Shown: in pieces, positions 8,481 through 17,885 of the stretch | How positions within the stretch are numbered: the first letter of the stretch is position 1 | How the letters are laid out: each line of letters opens with the position of its first letter | DNA from: an uncultured Alteromonadaceae bacterium | GTDB taxonomy: Bacteria > Pseudomonadota > Gammaproteobacteria > Enterobacterales > Alteromonadaceae | Length of the DNA: 64,000 nt | Reading direction: 5' to 3' | NCBI GenBank assembly: GCA_950073835.1 | Contig: CATMRP010000004.1 | Span: 1 to 64,000, forward strand | Position numbers and translations under genes: made by a program | The notes under the pieces: model-generated | Database searches by the model: none | What the model was told of the DNA's origin: nothing | What the model saw: only the letters and a program-made list of their open reading frames with translations

Positions 8481-9998
8481 TCAGCCAGGTGCATAAACGG
8501 CTAAGAAATCCTTATGATGAAAAAGTTGCTCAACAGAGTGATTGAGGGAATAGTCGAATTTTTGGAGCAGTTTTATTAACTCGCTCACATTAGTGTTTTC
8601 CACCAATGGATCCATGCCGCGCGGTAATACACTCATGCCTGCCAGCACTGCATGCCAACTGTCAGAGGCAAACAGATCCAAATCGTTATGGACCAGTGCC
8701 CCTCGCGTGTTATACAAGGCCAGCTTTTGTTGCAGTGATTCAGGCAGCGCACGACGCTGCCAGCTTTGCCAGAATGGGGAATCATCCCGGTCCGACAAGC
8801 AATAGTGTAATACGATGAAGTCCCGAATATTTTCGTATTCTGCTGCCATCAAGCGGTTGTATTCAGCTGTGGTTGCCTGGCACGCAGGTATCGATGGCAA
8901 CAGCTTAGCGAGGTTAAGGACGCCTCGCATGATGAGGTAAATTCCGGTAGATTCAAGGGGCTCAAGAAAGCCTGAAGACAAACCAATAGCTACGCAATTT
9001 TTTTCCCAGAATACCTGGCGCCGACCGGTTTCAAAGCCAAGGTGTCTGGGTTCAGTCGTAACAGAGTCTTTCAGGCAAGCTGAAAAATATGCTGTTGCTT
9101 GCTCTACAGAGCAGTACTGATCACAAAACACCAGCCCATTGCCCACCCGGTTTTGTAGCGGAATGCGCCAGCGCCAGCCCATCGGCTCCGCGATAGACTC
9201 CGTGTAAGGCGGTAACGTTAAGGACTTTTCAGATTGCGCTACAATCGCGCCATTTACGGGCAGGTATTGCTGCCAGCTTTCAAATGCCACGCCCAGTGTT
9301 GTGCCTAGTAACAAAGCTTTGTCTCCGCTGCAATCGATAAAGAACTCTCCATCAATTTCGTTACCGTCGGCGGTAGTGAGCCCGGTAATAGTGCCGAGCG
9401 TGCGGTCAACGCGCACTCTATCAATATGCTCTCGCTTATGAATCACCCCTCTGCTGGTTGCATAGTCACATAAAAAGTCTGCGACGCGATGCGCATCGAA
9501 GTGGTATGCATAGCCCATCCGGCTTAAGTTAGTCGGTTTTGCCGAATCCGGCACAAAAAAACGGTGTTTTTCTGCCATACGCGCGGAGGGGGAAAAATCG
9601 GTATAGTCGTTCTGCAAGCCGCCGTGGCGTGCATTCAGCCACTGCTGAAAAAAGCTCTGACCGTCGATACGGGCGCCAACATTGCCAAAGGGGTGCCAGT
9701 AACTATGCCCTTTGTGAAGCCAGTCAGTAAAGCGGATCCCCAGTTTAAAAGTCGCCGCTGTGCTGGCGATAAACTCCTGCTCATTAATGCCCAGCAAGCG
9801 AACAAAATCTACAAATGAGGGCACCGTTGCTTCACCAACCCCGACGGACGGTTGATCCGGAGACTCAACTAATGTAATGCTCACCGATGATTGGGGTAAT
9901 ACCTTCGACAATAACGCCGCCGTCATCCACCCCGCCGTGCCACCGCCGACAATGACATACTGGCTAACATTTTGATGCTGCATACTCTTTACCTGCAA
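8481..9998 (-). CDS. Tryptophan-halogenase-family flavoprotein
   Basis: 505 residues. The N-terminal FAD-binding GGGTAGWMTA (about 18-27) and GVGEATVP are the flavin-dependent tryptophan halogenase pattern. The lysine corresponding to PrnA Lys79 is present in ATFKLGIRF, the W-x-W-x-I-P signature is present as GWRWRIPL, and FLEPLESTGIY carries the conserved Glu. All halogenation hallmarks known to me are therefore retained. Members next to TonB receptors in marine and plant-associated Proteobacteria have mostly unknown substrates; a sugar or carrier-linked aromatic target is speculative. It lies downstream of the TonB receptor, separated by a terminator. An alternative ATG is five codons inside the start. 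Confidence 0.85.
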   Translation of the reverse strand: MQVKSMQHQNVSQYVIVGGGTAGWMTAALLSKVLPQSSVSITLVESPDQPSVGVGEATVPSFVDFVRLLGINEQEFIASTAATFKLGIRFTDWLHKGHSYWHPFGNVGARIDGQSFFQQWLNARHGGLQNDYTDFSPSARMAEKHRFFVPDSAKPTNLSRMGYAYHFDAHRVADFLCDYATSRGVIHKREHIDRVRVDRTLGTITGLTTADGNEIDGEFFIDCSGDKALLLGTTLGVAFESWQQYLPVNGAIVAQSEKSLTLPPYTESIAEPMGWRWRIPLQNRVGNGLVFCDQYCSVEQATAYFSACLKDSVTTEPRHLGFETGRRQVFWEKNCVAIGLSSGFLEPLESTGIYLIMRGVLNLAKLLPSIPACQATTAEYNRLMAAEYENIRDFIVLHYCLSDRDDSPFWQSWQRRALPESLQQKLALYNTRGALVHNDLDLFASDSWHAVLAGMSVLPRGMDPLVENTNVSELIKLLQKFDYSLNHSVEQLFHHKDFLAVYAPG

Positions 9999-10020
9999 TT
10001 ATCGCTGTATTTATAGCGCA

Positions 10021-10049
10021 AAAAGAGAGGCAGTCCCGTGCCTCTCTTT
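10021..10049 (-). terminator. Intrinsic terminator after the TonB receptor gene
   Basis: Eleven-base arms AAAGAGAGGCA / TGCCTCTCTTT with a 6-base loop, followed on the leftward strand by a T run. It separates the TonB receptor from the halogenase-like gene, so the latter depends on read-through or its own promoter. Confidence 0.8.
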
Positions 10050-10082
10050 GCTTATTGCTTAGCTTTTTAAAACAACCCGCGA

Positions 10083-12968
10083 TTAAAACGTTGCTCTGAG
10101 CCCCAGGTAATAACGCGTTCCGGTCATTTCTACCAAACTCACCCGGTCACGCTGACCGTAGTATTGTAAGCGGGTTTCGTTAGTGAGGTTTATCGCCTCC
10201 AGAGACACCGTGAAGTTTTCGTTAATATCGTATGAGGCGCTTGCATCCAACTGCCCGTAAGCATCATTATACTCAGGCTGAATACCGTCTCCGGAGCGAC
10301 TACTTAAAAACGAATCGCGCCAGTTATAGGCAATACGCGCCTGTATCGCATCTTTGTCATAAAAGGCAATGATGTTATAGGAGTTTTTTGCAAAGCCTTC
10401 CAGGCCATTACCCGGCTCTACCACAGAGGGCAGATTAATCGGCGCCGCGCCACTGTCTTCACTGTCGGCATAGGTATAGTTTGCTTGTACACCTAAACCC
10501 GGCAAAAACTCAAAGTTATGCAACAAGCCTAATTCAATGCCCTGCACAGTACCGCCCGGACGGTTTTCCTTGCGGGTTGAATTAAAAGTTACTGTTTGGC
10601 CGAGATTGGCATAAGCCTCTACCAGATCGGGTGAAATTGGCCCCTGCCAGGCACCGACAGTGGTGATGGTAGAGATAAAGTTGGAAATATCCTTATAGAA
10701 GAATGCCGCGGAATAGGCGTTGCCATTATCACCGTAGTACTCAAGCGAGAAGTCGAACTGATCAACTTCATAAGACTGCAGATAAGGATTGCCCCCGGCA
10801 ATAGTGACTGTCGGGCTATCAACACCGGCTGTTTCCCTTAAGTTTGCACCAGCATCGGCCAGCGACGGACGGGTGATAGTCTGGGCTGCAGCCAGGCGCA
10901 TCATAAAGCCGTTCTCTAAATTAAGCACAAAGTTTGCGCTGGGCAGGAAATGGCTTTCTGAGGTTTCCACTTCTGACGCTTTCGCAGACGTCGTTGCCGT
11001 GTTATCCACCGACTCAGGCAGATTCGAGGATTGCTCATTGATCATTAGCAGGTCAATGGTTGATGCGGTACCTTGCGCGGTATTGTTAATATCGATGTAG
11101 CGGGCACCTACGTTCCCCCGCCAGGTGTAGTCACCCAGTTCGCCCTCAAGGTTAAAGCGCGCATACAGGGCGCCCATTGATTCCTGATTCTGATAAGTGC
11201 CACCCGGGCTTGCGTAGACCGTATCCCAGCCATTGTTAACAATGTCAGCGCGCCAGTCATCACCGTTTGCTACCGCTTGCTCAAGGTATGCCTGGGTTGC
11301 TTCGCGGTACGCCTGATGATCGCTGATTTGCACCCACTGACGAGGAAAGCCTGAGCCTTCGCCATCCATAAAGTTATTGTCAGACAATTCCAGCACCGAA
11401 TTGGGTAACACACCAATGGACGCATCTGTGCCCCAGGTACTGCCGTCACCAATCCACATGCCTGCACCATTCCACGCTTCGCCGCCGGTGACCGGGTCAA
11501 ACTCAGTTCCAAAGTTCATAAATGCGATCTCCCGATCAATATACGAGGCGCCCACTTTCACCGACACCAGCGGCCCGGCATCAATGTCGTACAAGGCATC
11601 CAGCTTGACTTCTTTTACCGTATCTTCAGCTTCGTTCGCAGCATAACGTTGCCAGGCTGCCCGCACTTTGGATAAATCAGTAACATCCAGACTGCCATTG
11701 GTAGATAAACTGGGAATTTCATTGCGATAGTCGAGGACAATTTCGCCTGGCTGAATATCACCATTGTCATCAAACAATGTGTAGTGCAAGGCTGTCGTAT
11801 CGTCGCCCTCATAGCTACTCTCGGCTTTTGAATAAGATGCATCAAATTCAATTACAAACCGGTCACCGGTATAAACACCGTTGTAGCCAAATGCTGTGGT
11901 TTGTGACTCTTCAAGTCCGTACACCACATTCATTTCAAGGTCGGTGTTAGCAATCGTTGCCTCCAGCAGAGTTCCTTCATCACTGACTACCGCGCGTGTG
12001 TAACGGGGTGTCTGGTTAGGTACCTGCAGGCCCGATCCCAGATATTCACGCTGAAAATCGGTATACAGGACATCTAAGGTTGATTCAAAACTATCATTGG
12101 GTGCCCACTGCAGCGCGAAGTTAGCCCCAAAGCGCTCGCGGTCCTCATCAATCATATTGAATATTGTGCGTCCCGGTCCGCGGCTTCCGTCCAGTGTAGT
12201 TGGGTTACCGTCTTCTCCGAGCACTTCACCAGCGTCCATGGGAAAGCCATAGCCGCTCCCATTGCCGGCATACTGATTCCAAAGGGATGTACGGTAGTTA
12301 TCAATGCGGTTGCTGTTTTCTTTGTACGAGGCGCCAAACAGAACGCCCCAGGTGTCGTCATCGAAGGTGTTGCTTACAACACCGGCAAATTCGGGCGTCG
12401 CCTCCTCTATAAGACTGTGATAGTTGGCTTTTGCCGTTGCAGAGGCATTAAAACCTGGTTGTTGGAGGGGCTTAGCGGTTTTTATGTTGACATATGCGCC
12501 AATACTGCCGGCGGTAAGATCTGCAGTGGGTGACTTGATCACATCTGCACCGCTTATCAGCTGCGAGGGCAACACCTGAAAGTCAAAGCTTCTGCTGCCC
12601 GTGGTAGTGGCCAGGGTACGATTATTCAGCTTTACAACATTAAACTGGGGGCCAAAACTACGCACACTGATTTGTGAACCTTCGCCATTTACCCGTGAAA
12701 TAGACACCCCGGTAATACGTTGCAGTGATTCCGCCACGTTCTGATCGGGAAACTTGCCGATGTCTTCAGCAACAATGCTGTCCTGGATGACATCTGAGGT
12801 TTGCTTCTGAAACGCTGCCTTTTCGAGGCTGCCTCGCAATCCCTTAACCTGAATTACCTCCATATTTTGCTCGCCAGATTCACTCTGCGCTAGCGCTGAG
12901 TGGCTTAAGGCACAAGTTGACAGTGCCGCAAGCACGGCAAGAGAAACTTTGCTTTTAATCATTTTCAT
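10083..12968 (-). CDS. TonB-dependent outer-membrane receptor, carbohydrate type
   Basis: 961 residues with a signal peptide ending ...SHSALAQ. A plug domain follows (about 55-180: TSDVIQDSIVAEDIGKFPDQNVAESLQRITGVSI is highly characteristic of the TonB-Xanth-Caul subfamily), then a long beta-barrel ending in the typical C-terminal aromatic YYLGLRATF. This subfamily is usually associated with oligosaccharide uptake in Alteromonas, Caulobacter and Xanthomonas. The gene is divergent from the GH53 galactanase, and a LacI-type palindrome lies in the shared upstream region, so galactan oligomers are the likely ligand. No N-terminal signalling extension (FecA type) is seen. Confidence 0.92.
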   Translation of the reverse strand: MKMIKSKVSLAVLAALSTCALSHSALAQSESGEQNMEVIQVKGLRGSLEKAAFQKQTSDVIQDSIVAEDIGKFPDQNVAESLQRITGVSISRVNGEGSQISVRSFGPQFNVVKLNNRTLATTTGSRSFDFQVLPSQLISGADVIKSPTADLTAGSIGAYVNIKTAKPLQQPGFNASATAKANYHSLIEEATPEFAGVVSNTFDDDTWGVLFGASYKENSNRIDNYRTSLWNQYAGNGSGYGFPMDAGEVLGEDGNPTTLDGSRGPGRTIFNMIDEDRERFGANFALQWAPNDSFESTLDVLYTDFQREYLGSGLQVPNQTPRYTRAVVSDEGTLLEATIANTDLEMNVVYGLEESQTTAFGYNGVYTGDRFVIEFDASYSKAESSYEGDDTTALHYTLFDDNGDIQPGEIVLDYRNEIPSLSTNGSLDVTDLSKVRAAWQRYAANEAEDTVKEVKLDALYDIDAGPLVSVKVGASYIDREIAFMNFGTEFDPVTGGEAWNGAGMWIGDGSTWGTDASIGVLPNSVLELSDNNFMDGEGSGFPRQWVQISDHQAYREATQAYLEQAVANGDDWRADIVNNGWDTVYASPGGTYQNQESMGALYARFNLEGELGDYTWRGNVGARYIDINNTAQGTASTIDLLMINEQSSNLPESVDNTATTSAKASEVETSESHFLPSANFVLNLENGFMMRLAAAQTITRPSLADAGANLRETAGVDSPTVTIAGGNPYLQSYEVDQFDFSLEYYGDNGNAYSAAFFYKDISNFISTITTVGAWQGPISPDLVEAYANLGQTVTFNSTRKENRPGGTVQGIELGLLHNFEFLPGLGVQANYTYADSEDSGAAPINLPSVVEPGNGLEGFAKNSYNIIAFYDKDAIQARIAYNWRDSFLSSRSGDGIQPEYNDAYGQLDASASYDINENFTVSLEAINLTNETRLQYYGQRDRVSLVEMTGTRYYLGLRATF

Positions 12969-13199
12969 CTCATCTCAGTTCTTACAATATTTCAGATCTG
13001 TTCATAACAAGTTGCGCTGCATGTACAGACCAGCTGTGTGTCGAATTTCCGGCGATTATCGTCCGCTCGTGTGCGATATCTTTAGCCGTACTGCGCTTTG
13101 GCCATCGTTTTTATTTGTTAATACATCCGCTGCTACCACTTACCAGAGCCGACCTGTTAACAATTTTGCTCAAATTCGCAATATCTTTATAACACACAG

Positions 13200-13213
13200 G
13201 GTAAACGTTTACC
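13200..13213. promoter_or_regulatory. Perfect LacI-family operator-like palindrome
   Basis: GGTAAACGTTTACC is a perfect 14-base palindrome with the central CG typical of LacI/GalR-family operators. The same sequence occurs at 23806-23819, and variants occur at 34465-34478 and 34719-34732. It lies about 230 bases upstream of the TonB receptor start. Confidence 0.75.
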
Positions 13214-13586
13214 AAATTATTTACCTGAATTTTCCTTTTTGATTTCTTTATTTGCAGCCAGAGATAACCTATTTCTAACCGGAAAAACATCGCCGGAAAT
13301 AAAGAAGAAAGGCATAAAATTAAGATTTAGTATTTAAAAAACAACAGGATGAAAAATATTCTGGGGTATATTCCTCAACGGTAAAGCAACAAAACCGTCA
13401 GTAAACTTCATTTATTAAACAGCTTCATCAGGGCTAGCTGCGCACAGAAGATTCCTCACCTCGCCAGATAACCAACAAAAACCATTAAATATCAGTAATT
13501 AAAACAATATAAAACAGACACGGGAAGCTGCTTTACGCAAGTTAATAGTAAACACTTTGTTATTTTTATGTATGAACAGTGTTGAA

Positions 13587-13635
13587 TTACCTTAAGGTAA
13601 AGGATACCTTTTTAAAGGGTAATCGATTTCCCTTT
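13587..13635. promoter_or_regulatory. Cluster of three inverted repeats before the galactanase gene
   Basis: Three repeats lie side by side: TTACCTTAAGGTAA, a perfect palindrome at 13587-13600; AAAGG/CCTTT arms at about 13600-13612; and a 22-base near-palindrome at 13614-13635 with AAAGGG/CCCTTT ends and a central TCGA, matching at 20 of 22 positions. They end 63 bases before the GH53 start, a usual operator distance. The third shares the GGTAAxCGxTTxCC pattern of the other putative LacI sites. Confidence 0.6.
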
Positions 13636-13698
13636 GCAATTTATGACTAACTCGACTTATGACTAACTACTATCCCTCAATACAGAATGGAGCACGTT

Positions 13699-15237
13699 AT
13701 GACCTTTACAACAAAGTGGTTTCAAACCGTTGAACCGGCAGCGCACAAAAGGCGTCCGTCGATAGTCAAAGCTTCAGGCCTGGCTCTGGGGCTTTTATTT
13801 TCCGGCCAGGTACTGAGCCAGAACCTGGTAACAAATCCAGGTTTTGAAAATGGTGTCAGTGGATGGAATACGTCCGGCACAACGTCAGCACAGATAATTG
13901 AGTCATCCGGCCGCAGCGGTAACCGGCTAACTCACTGGTCTGCTGACAGCAGTTACTCGGTGTCGACTTATCAGACGATAACCGGTCTGACTCCGGGTTC
14001 GTATCGTCTGTCAGCATATACAATTGGCGGCAATACCGATGAAGCCACACTGTTTGCCAGTGATTGCGGCGGTCAGAACAGCCAGACCGTGATTCCTGCT
14101 GCGGCATGGGGTAACTGGACGCAAGTGGTGCTGGATAACATTCAGGTAACCAGCAGTAGCTGTACCATCGGCATTTATACCCAAAACTCTGACTGGACCA
14201 GCATTGACGATGTTACCTTTGAACTGCAGTCACCCGCGCCAGGCACAAGTAACGACACTGCCGTTGAAATACTTGCCGATAAAGGATTTAACTATGCGCG
14301 CATTCGCTTGCTGGTAACTCCGCCAGATAGCTATGCGTTGCATCAGGATCTGGATTATGTGATTGCTATGGCCAAAGAAGCCAGGGCAAACAATATGAAT
14401 ATTCTGCTCGATATCTTTTACTCTAACTGGTGGGCTGATCCGGGCCAGAACTGGGCCCCTGCGGAGTGGTTTAATCAGGATGTAAATACTCTGGAAAATA
14501 CCGTGTATAACTACACCCGTGATGTGCTTAACCAGATGGCAGCAGAAGGCGTATTGCCGAATATGGTGCAGGTGGGTAACGAAGTAAACCCCGGCATGCT
14601 ATGGAATCTGGGTAATATCAGCGACAATGGATGGGGTAACTTTGTGAGATTTACCAACTCAGGGTACGATGCCGTAAAAAGCGTGTCGAACAATATTCCG
14701 GTCATCATTCATTACGCTGGTGTGGGCAGTGCCGCCACGTCCTGGTATGCCAGTTATACCAACAACGGCGGTAAAATGGATGCTATCGGACTGTCTTTTT
14801 ACGAAATGTGGCACGGTACAATTAACGATGCCACCACCACTATCAGCACGCTGCACAGCTACTTTAACATACCGGTATATATGGTAGAAACCGCTGCATA
14901 CTGGACCACCAGTGATGCAGGTAGCACTACGTCTTATCCGCAAACCAAACAAGGCCAGTATGACTACCTCTTTGATTTGACCAATGCGGTTAAAAATATT
15001 AATGGCTTCGCCGGCCTGTTTTATTGGGGGGCCACCTGGACACAATCCAACAATTGGTTGAATGCTCCTGACTGGCAGGATGACGATGCCGCCACACGTT
15101 CTTTGTTTGACAACAATGCGCAGGTCAACCCTGCTGCCAGTGCCATAATGGATGCTGGCGGGTTGTCAATTCGAGGAGTGGATATCTCAGAGGCACATTA
15201 TATCGAGTCAAATGGCGTACAATATCTGGATAATTAA
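13699..15237 (+). CDS. Secreted GH53 arabinogalactan endo-beta-1,4-galactanase with CBM-like domain, apparently circularly permuted
   Basis: 512 residues from the ATG at 13699, chosen because GGAG (13689-13692) sits 6 bases upstream. Residue numbers below count from the in-frame ATG at 13687. A signal peptide ends near LSQ (45). A carbohydrate-binding-like beta-sandwich follows (about 46-180, NLVTNPGFENGVSGWN). The catalytic barrel (about 190-490) has acid/base Glu299 in VGNEVNPGMLW and nucleophile Glu401 in YMVETAAYW, plus FYWGATW, all typical GH53. The usual GH53 opening (G-x-D-x-S...E-x-x-G-V-x-Y-x-D) is missing before residue 190 but is present at the very C-terminus (493-516, RGVDISEAHYIESNGVQYLD). 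It cleaves internal beta-1,4-galactosyl bonds outside the cell. Confidence 0.88.
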   Translation: MTFTTKWFQTVEPAAHKRRPSIVKASGLALGLLFSGQVLSQNLVTNPGFENGVSGWNTSGTTSAQIIESSGRSGNRLTHWSADSSYSVSTYQTITGLTPGSYRLSAYTIGGNTDEATLFASDCGGQNSQTVIPAAAWGNWTQVVLDNIQVTSSSCTIGIYTQNSDWTSIDDVTFELQSPAPGTSNDTAVEILADKGFNYARIRLLVTPPDSYALHQDLDYVIAMAKEARANNMNILLDIFYSNWWADPGQNWAPAEWFNQDVNTLENTVYNYTRDVLNQMAAEGVLPNMVQVGNEVNPGMLWNLGNISDNGWGNFVRFTNSGYDAVKSVSNNIPVIIHYAGVGSAATSWYASYTNNGGKMDAIGLSFYEMWHGTINDATTTISTLHSYFNIPVYMVETAAYWTTSDAGSTTSYPQTKQGQYDYLFDLTNAVKNINGFAGLFYWGATWTQSNNWLNAPDWQDDDAATRSLFDNNAQVNPAASAIMDAGGLSIRGVDISEAHYIESNGVQYLDN

Positions 15238-15270
15238 GCGCTAATCCATTAATGTCGCTGTTATACAGAC

Positions 15271-15299
15271 AAAGCCTGTTGCACTGCCAACAGGCTTTT
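15271..15299 (+). terminator. Intrinsic terminator after the galactanase gene
   Basis: Arms AAAGCCTGTTG / CAACAGGCTTT with a 6-base loop and a short T run. It begins 33 bases after the GH53 stop codon, showing that the unusual C-terminus is the real gene end and not a frameshift product. Confidence 0.8.
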
Positions 15300-15390
15300 C
15301 TGTATGTCGTAGCATATAAATGAGGTAAGCTGTTGATTATGCACACTCGTTTGTTTTTACCGAGGATGATTTAGCTAACAGGCCAATACC

Positions 15391-16707
15391 ATGCTTAAAC
15401 ACAAAGTGGCTCTGGGTAGTGGTTTTTTTGCCATTTTCTTTGTTGGTCATGGGATCGGTGCCCTGGCCATACCTTATTACCAAATGACGCTGGGCGTGGA
15501 CCCCTTTTTGTTAGGTCTGGTGCTGACCATTCCGGTTTTTTTCTCAGCGCTAATCAGCCCATGGGCGGCGACAGTCATTGATACCTTCTCACCTGTGCGA
15601 CACAGCCATCGCGTTATATTGACAGCGTCCGGCTGGTTTTGTGCGCTGTCATTTGCAGCAATGTGGCGGGTCCCCACTCACTGGTCGGATACGCTCAGCA
15701 TACTTTACCTGTTTGGATGCTCACTGGTCTTTTTCTTTTTTGCTACCTTCATGACGGTAGTAGTGCGCTGCCTGGCTGTTGAGTCAACCTCTGAGAGCCA
15801 TGAGCTGACTGCCGTAATGGGGTTCACCACTGTATTTGAAAAGCTCGGCTCTATCATCTATTTCTGGCTGTTTCCGCTGGCCCAGTCAAAACTGTTTTTT
15901 TCCCTTACGCTGGGTATGAAAACCATTGGCTTATGGGTATCTGTGCTTCTGATCGGTATGCTTTCAAGCATCAGTGGTCTGTTGTGTCGTTCCAGGGCAA
16001 AACGAGCCATAGCCCATGAAAACAACCCGGCCAGCACGCCTTTTTCGCCGTCCCTTTACAGCCAGGTCAAATGGCTGTTTGCCGTTACCGTAATCCAGTT
16101 TGGTCTCATCGGTGTGTGCATCAACCTGGATTTTTACGTGTTGGTCTACTTTGTGAACGCCGGTGACATTGCTCAGGGTGCGATCTGGAAAGGTTACCTT
16201 TCTACCGGTTATGCCCTGTTTGGATTGCTGGCTATTCCGGTGATAGTAAAAGCCGGCAACCACTTTGGTAAGAAGCGAACCCTGCAATTCATTTATGTTG
16301 TTAATTGCATTAATGCAGTGAGTAAGTGGTTTGTTTATCAGCCGGGGATGGAATACTGGCTTATTATCGACAGTTTACTCGGAACCTGGGTCTGGACAGC
16401 GCACACAACACTCATACCGGCACTACTTGCAGACATCTGTTATGAAAACCAACGTCTTACGGGCAGCTTAAGCGACAGTTATGTGGTTGCACGCCATAAC
16501 CGCGTAGCAAACCTGGCGCTGGTCATATCCTTTGTAGGCTCAGGTTTACTGCTCAATGTTATTGGCTTTAATGCAGATACCACTGCAGCTCAGTCGGACT
16601 CGGTGCTGCTCACAATGCGACTGGTGTTGGTTGCTGGCAGTCTGGTTTTCAGCGGGTTAGCGTTGTTGGTGCTGAGTAAGTTTACCTTTCAGCGCACAGT
16701 TACGTAG
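15391..16707 (+). CDS. MFS sugar transporter, GPH (melibiose carrier)-like
   Basis: 438 residues with about 12 hydrophobic segments. The opening (GHGIGALAIPYYQMTLGVDP, then PVFFSALISPWAATVID) resembles the glycoside-pentoside-hexuronide cation symporter group, in which an Asp follows the loop after helix 2. It probably imports galactose or a short galacto-oligosaccharide across the inner membrane in symport with a cation; the substrate is inferred from context only. It sits between the galactanase terminator and a convergent LacI-type regulator, so it is likely transcribed alone. Confidence 0.8.
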   Translation: MLKHKVALGSGFFAIFFVGHGIGALAIPYYQMTLGVDPFLLGLVLTIPVFFSALISPWAATVIDTFSPVRHSHRVILTASGWFCALSFAAMWRVPTHWSDTLSILYLFGCSLVFFFFATFMTVVVRCLAVESTSESHELTAVMGFTTVFEKLGSIIYFWLFPLAQSKLFFSLTLGMKTIGLWVSVLLIGMLSSISGLLCRSRAKRAIAHENNPASTPFSPSLYSQVKWLFAVTVIQFGLIGVCINLDFYVLVYFVNAGDIAQGAIWKGYLSTGYALFGLLAIPVIVKAGNHFGKKRTLQFIYVVNCINAVSKWFVYQPGMEYWLIIDSLLGTWVWTAHTTLIPALLADICYENQRLTGSLSDSYVVARHNRVANLALVISFVGSGLLLNVIGFNADTTAAQSDSVLLTMRLVLVAGSLVFSGLALLVLSKFTFQRTVT

Positions 16708-16738
16708 CGTCAGCCAACATCCTGATGGCAAACTGCCC

Positions 16739-17746
16739 TTAAACGGGCGCTGCCGCTACGCTGTCACGCTCAATTAATGCCGATGTAAACAAGTGGGTTT
16801 TATTTTCCGGTGTGGCTGTGTCTTTGGCTAAATCGATAGCCAGTTTCGCGGCGTAGTTGGCCATTTCTTCAATGGGGTATTTGATAGTAGACAGTGTTGG
16901 GATACAGGCTTTACATAGTGCAGAATCATCAAAGCCCACTACAGAGACCTGTTGAGGCACCTTGTATCCATTTTTTACCAGCTCATGAACTACGCCCACC
17001 GCCATCAAATCGTTATAAGCAATGACTGCCGAAAAGGGCTCGCCACTTTGTAACAGTTCTCTGGCACAGGCTTTACCGCCTTCGAGGTTGGCTGTGGACT
17101 CCGCCAGTAGGTTTTCATTAAAGTTAAGGCCTTGCATCATAAAACCCTGACGCACGCCCAACAAACGCTGCTGAGGATCGCGGTTCTGATAAATGCTGGT
17201 TGCCACGGCAATGTGTTTGTGACCCTGGCTGGCTAACAAATCGACGATTTGTGCTGAGGAAGCCACATTGTCGAACCATACACAGCGATTGGCAATTTTG
17301 GGAATGTAACGATTAATGAAAACCAGCCCTTTATAGCGTTCACTTAACTCGATCAATTGCTTATCGGTTAAATAATCGCTGTGCATAAGAATCGACTCAC
17401 AGCCCTTGCCATGCAAGCTTTCAATGGCGGCCATTTCTGACTCTTCCTCATACAGGGAATTGCAGATAAGCAAACTGTAACCGTTAGCCCTTGCTGCGAC
17501 TTCAGCGCCCGCGGCAAGGTTACCAAAAAACTCCATCGAAATTTTGGGAGTAATGAGCCCCACATTCATGGTTTGGCGGTGCAAAAAAGCCTGTGAGGAA
17601 GAATTGGGTTTGTAGCCGAGTTCCTGAATAATTTTTTGCACTCTGGCGCGGCATGCGTCACCGACTTTCCCCTTGCCATTTACGACCCGGGAAACAGTCG
17701 CTGAAGAGACGCCAGCAGCCCTTGCTACATCACTGATTGTTACCAC
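16739..17746 (-). CDS. LacI-family transcriptional regulator (first of two)
   Basis: 335 residues. The N-terminal helix-turn-helix with hinge helix (TISDVARAAGVSSATVSRVVNG, about 2-24, and YKPNSSSQAF) is diagnostic. A periplasmic-binding-protein-like effector domain follows, ending ...SALIERDSVA. It lies on the same strand as, and downstream of, the GH2 gene at 17942, and probably represses the galactan genes until a galactoside binds. The target may be the GGTAAACGTTTACC-type sites, but which of the two regulators uses which site cannot be told from sequence. Confidence 0.92.
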   Translation of the reverse strand: MVTISDVARAAGVSSATVSRVVNGKGKVGDACRARVQKIIQELGYKPNSSSQAFLHRQTMNVGLITPKISMEFFGNLAAGAEVAARANGYSLLICNSLYEEESEMAAIESLHGKGCESILMHSDYLTDKQLIELSERYKGLVFINRYIPKIANRCVWFDNVASSAQIVDLLASQGHKHIAVATSIYQNRDPQQRLLGVRQGFMMQGLNFNENLLAESTANLEGGKACARELLQSGEPFSAVIAYNDLMAVGVVHELVKNGYKVPQQVSVVGFDDSALCKACIPTLSTIKYPIEEMANYAAKLAIDLAKDTATPENKTHLFTSALIERDSVAAAPV

Positions 17747-17885
17747 AAATCTTCCTCAAATCCAGTTTTTAAAGTTATAGTAAAGCGGGCACTGACTGCA
17801 AGTCAAAGCCTGCGTGACATTTGATTGTAAGCGCACTCCGCCTGACTCACTTATCCCTGACTCATTTATAAGAGTGCAGCTATAC

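Larger units (their letters stand above)
12969..13698. other. Long divergent control region between TonB receptor and GH53 gene
   Basis: 730 bases with no convincing gene. It is AT-rich and holds a LacI-type operator and a cluster of three inverted repeats (listed separately). Promoters for both the receptor (leftward) and the galactanase (rightward) must lie here. Confidence 0.7.

Noticed and set aside
12949-13242. 97-codon open frame on the plus strand in the TonB/GH53 control region
   Set aside because: It begins inside the receptor start, covers the operator palindrome, and reads as low-likelihood protein.
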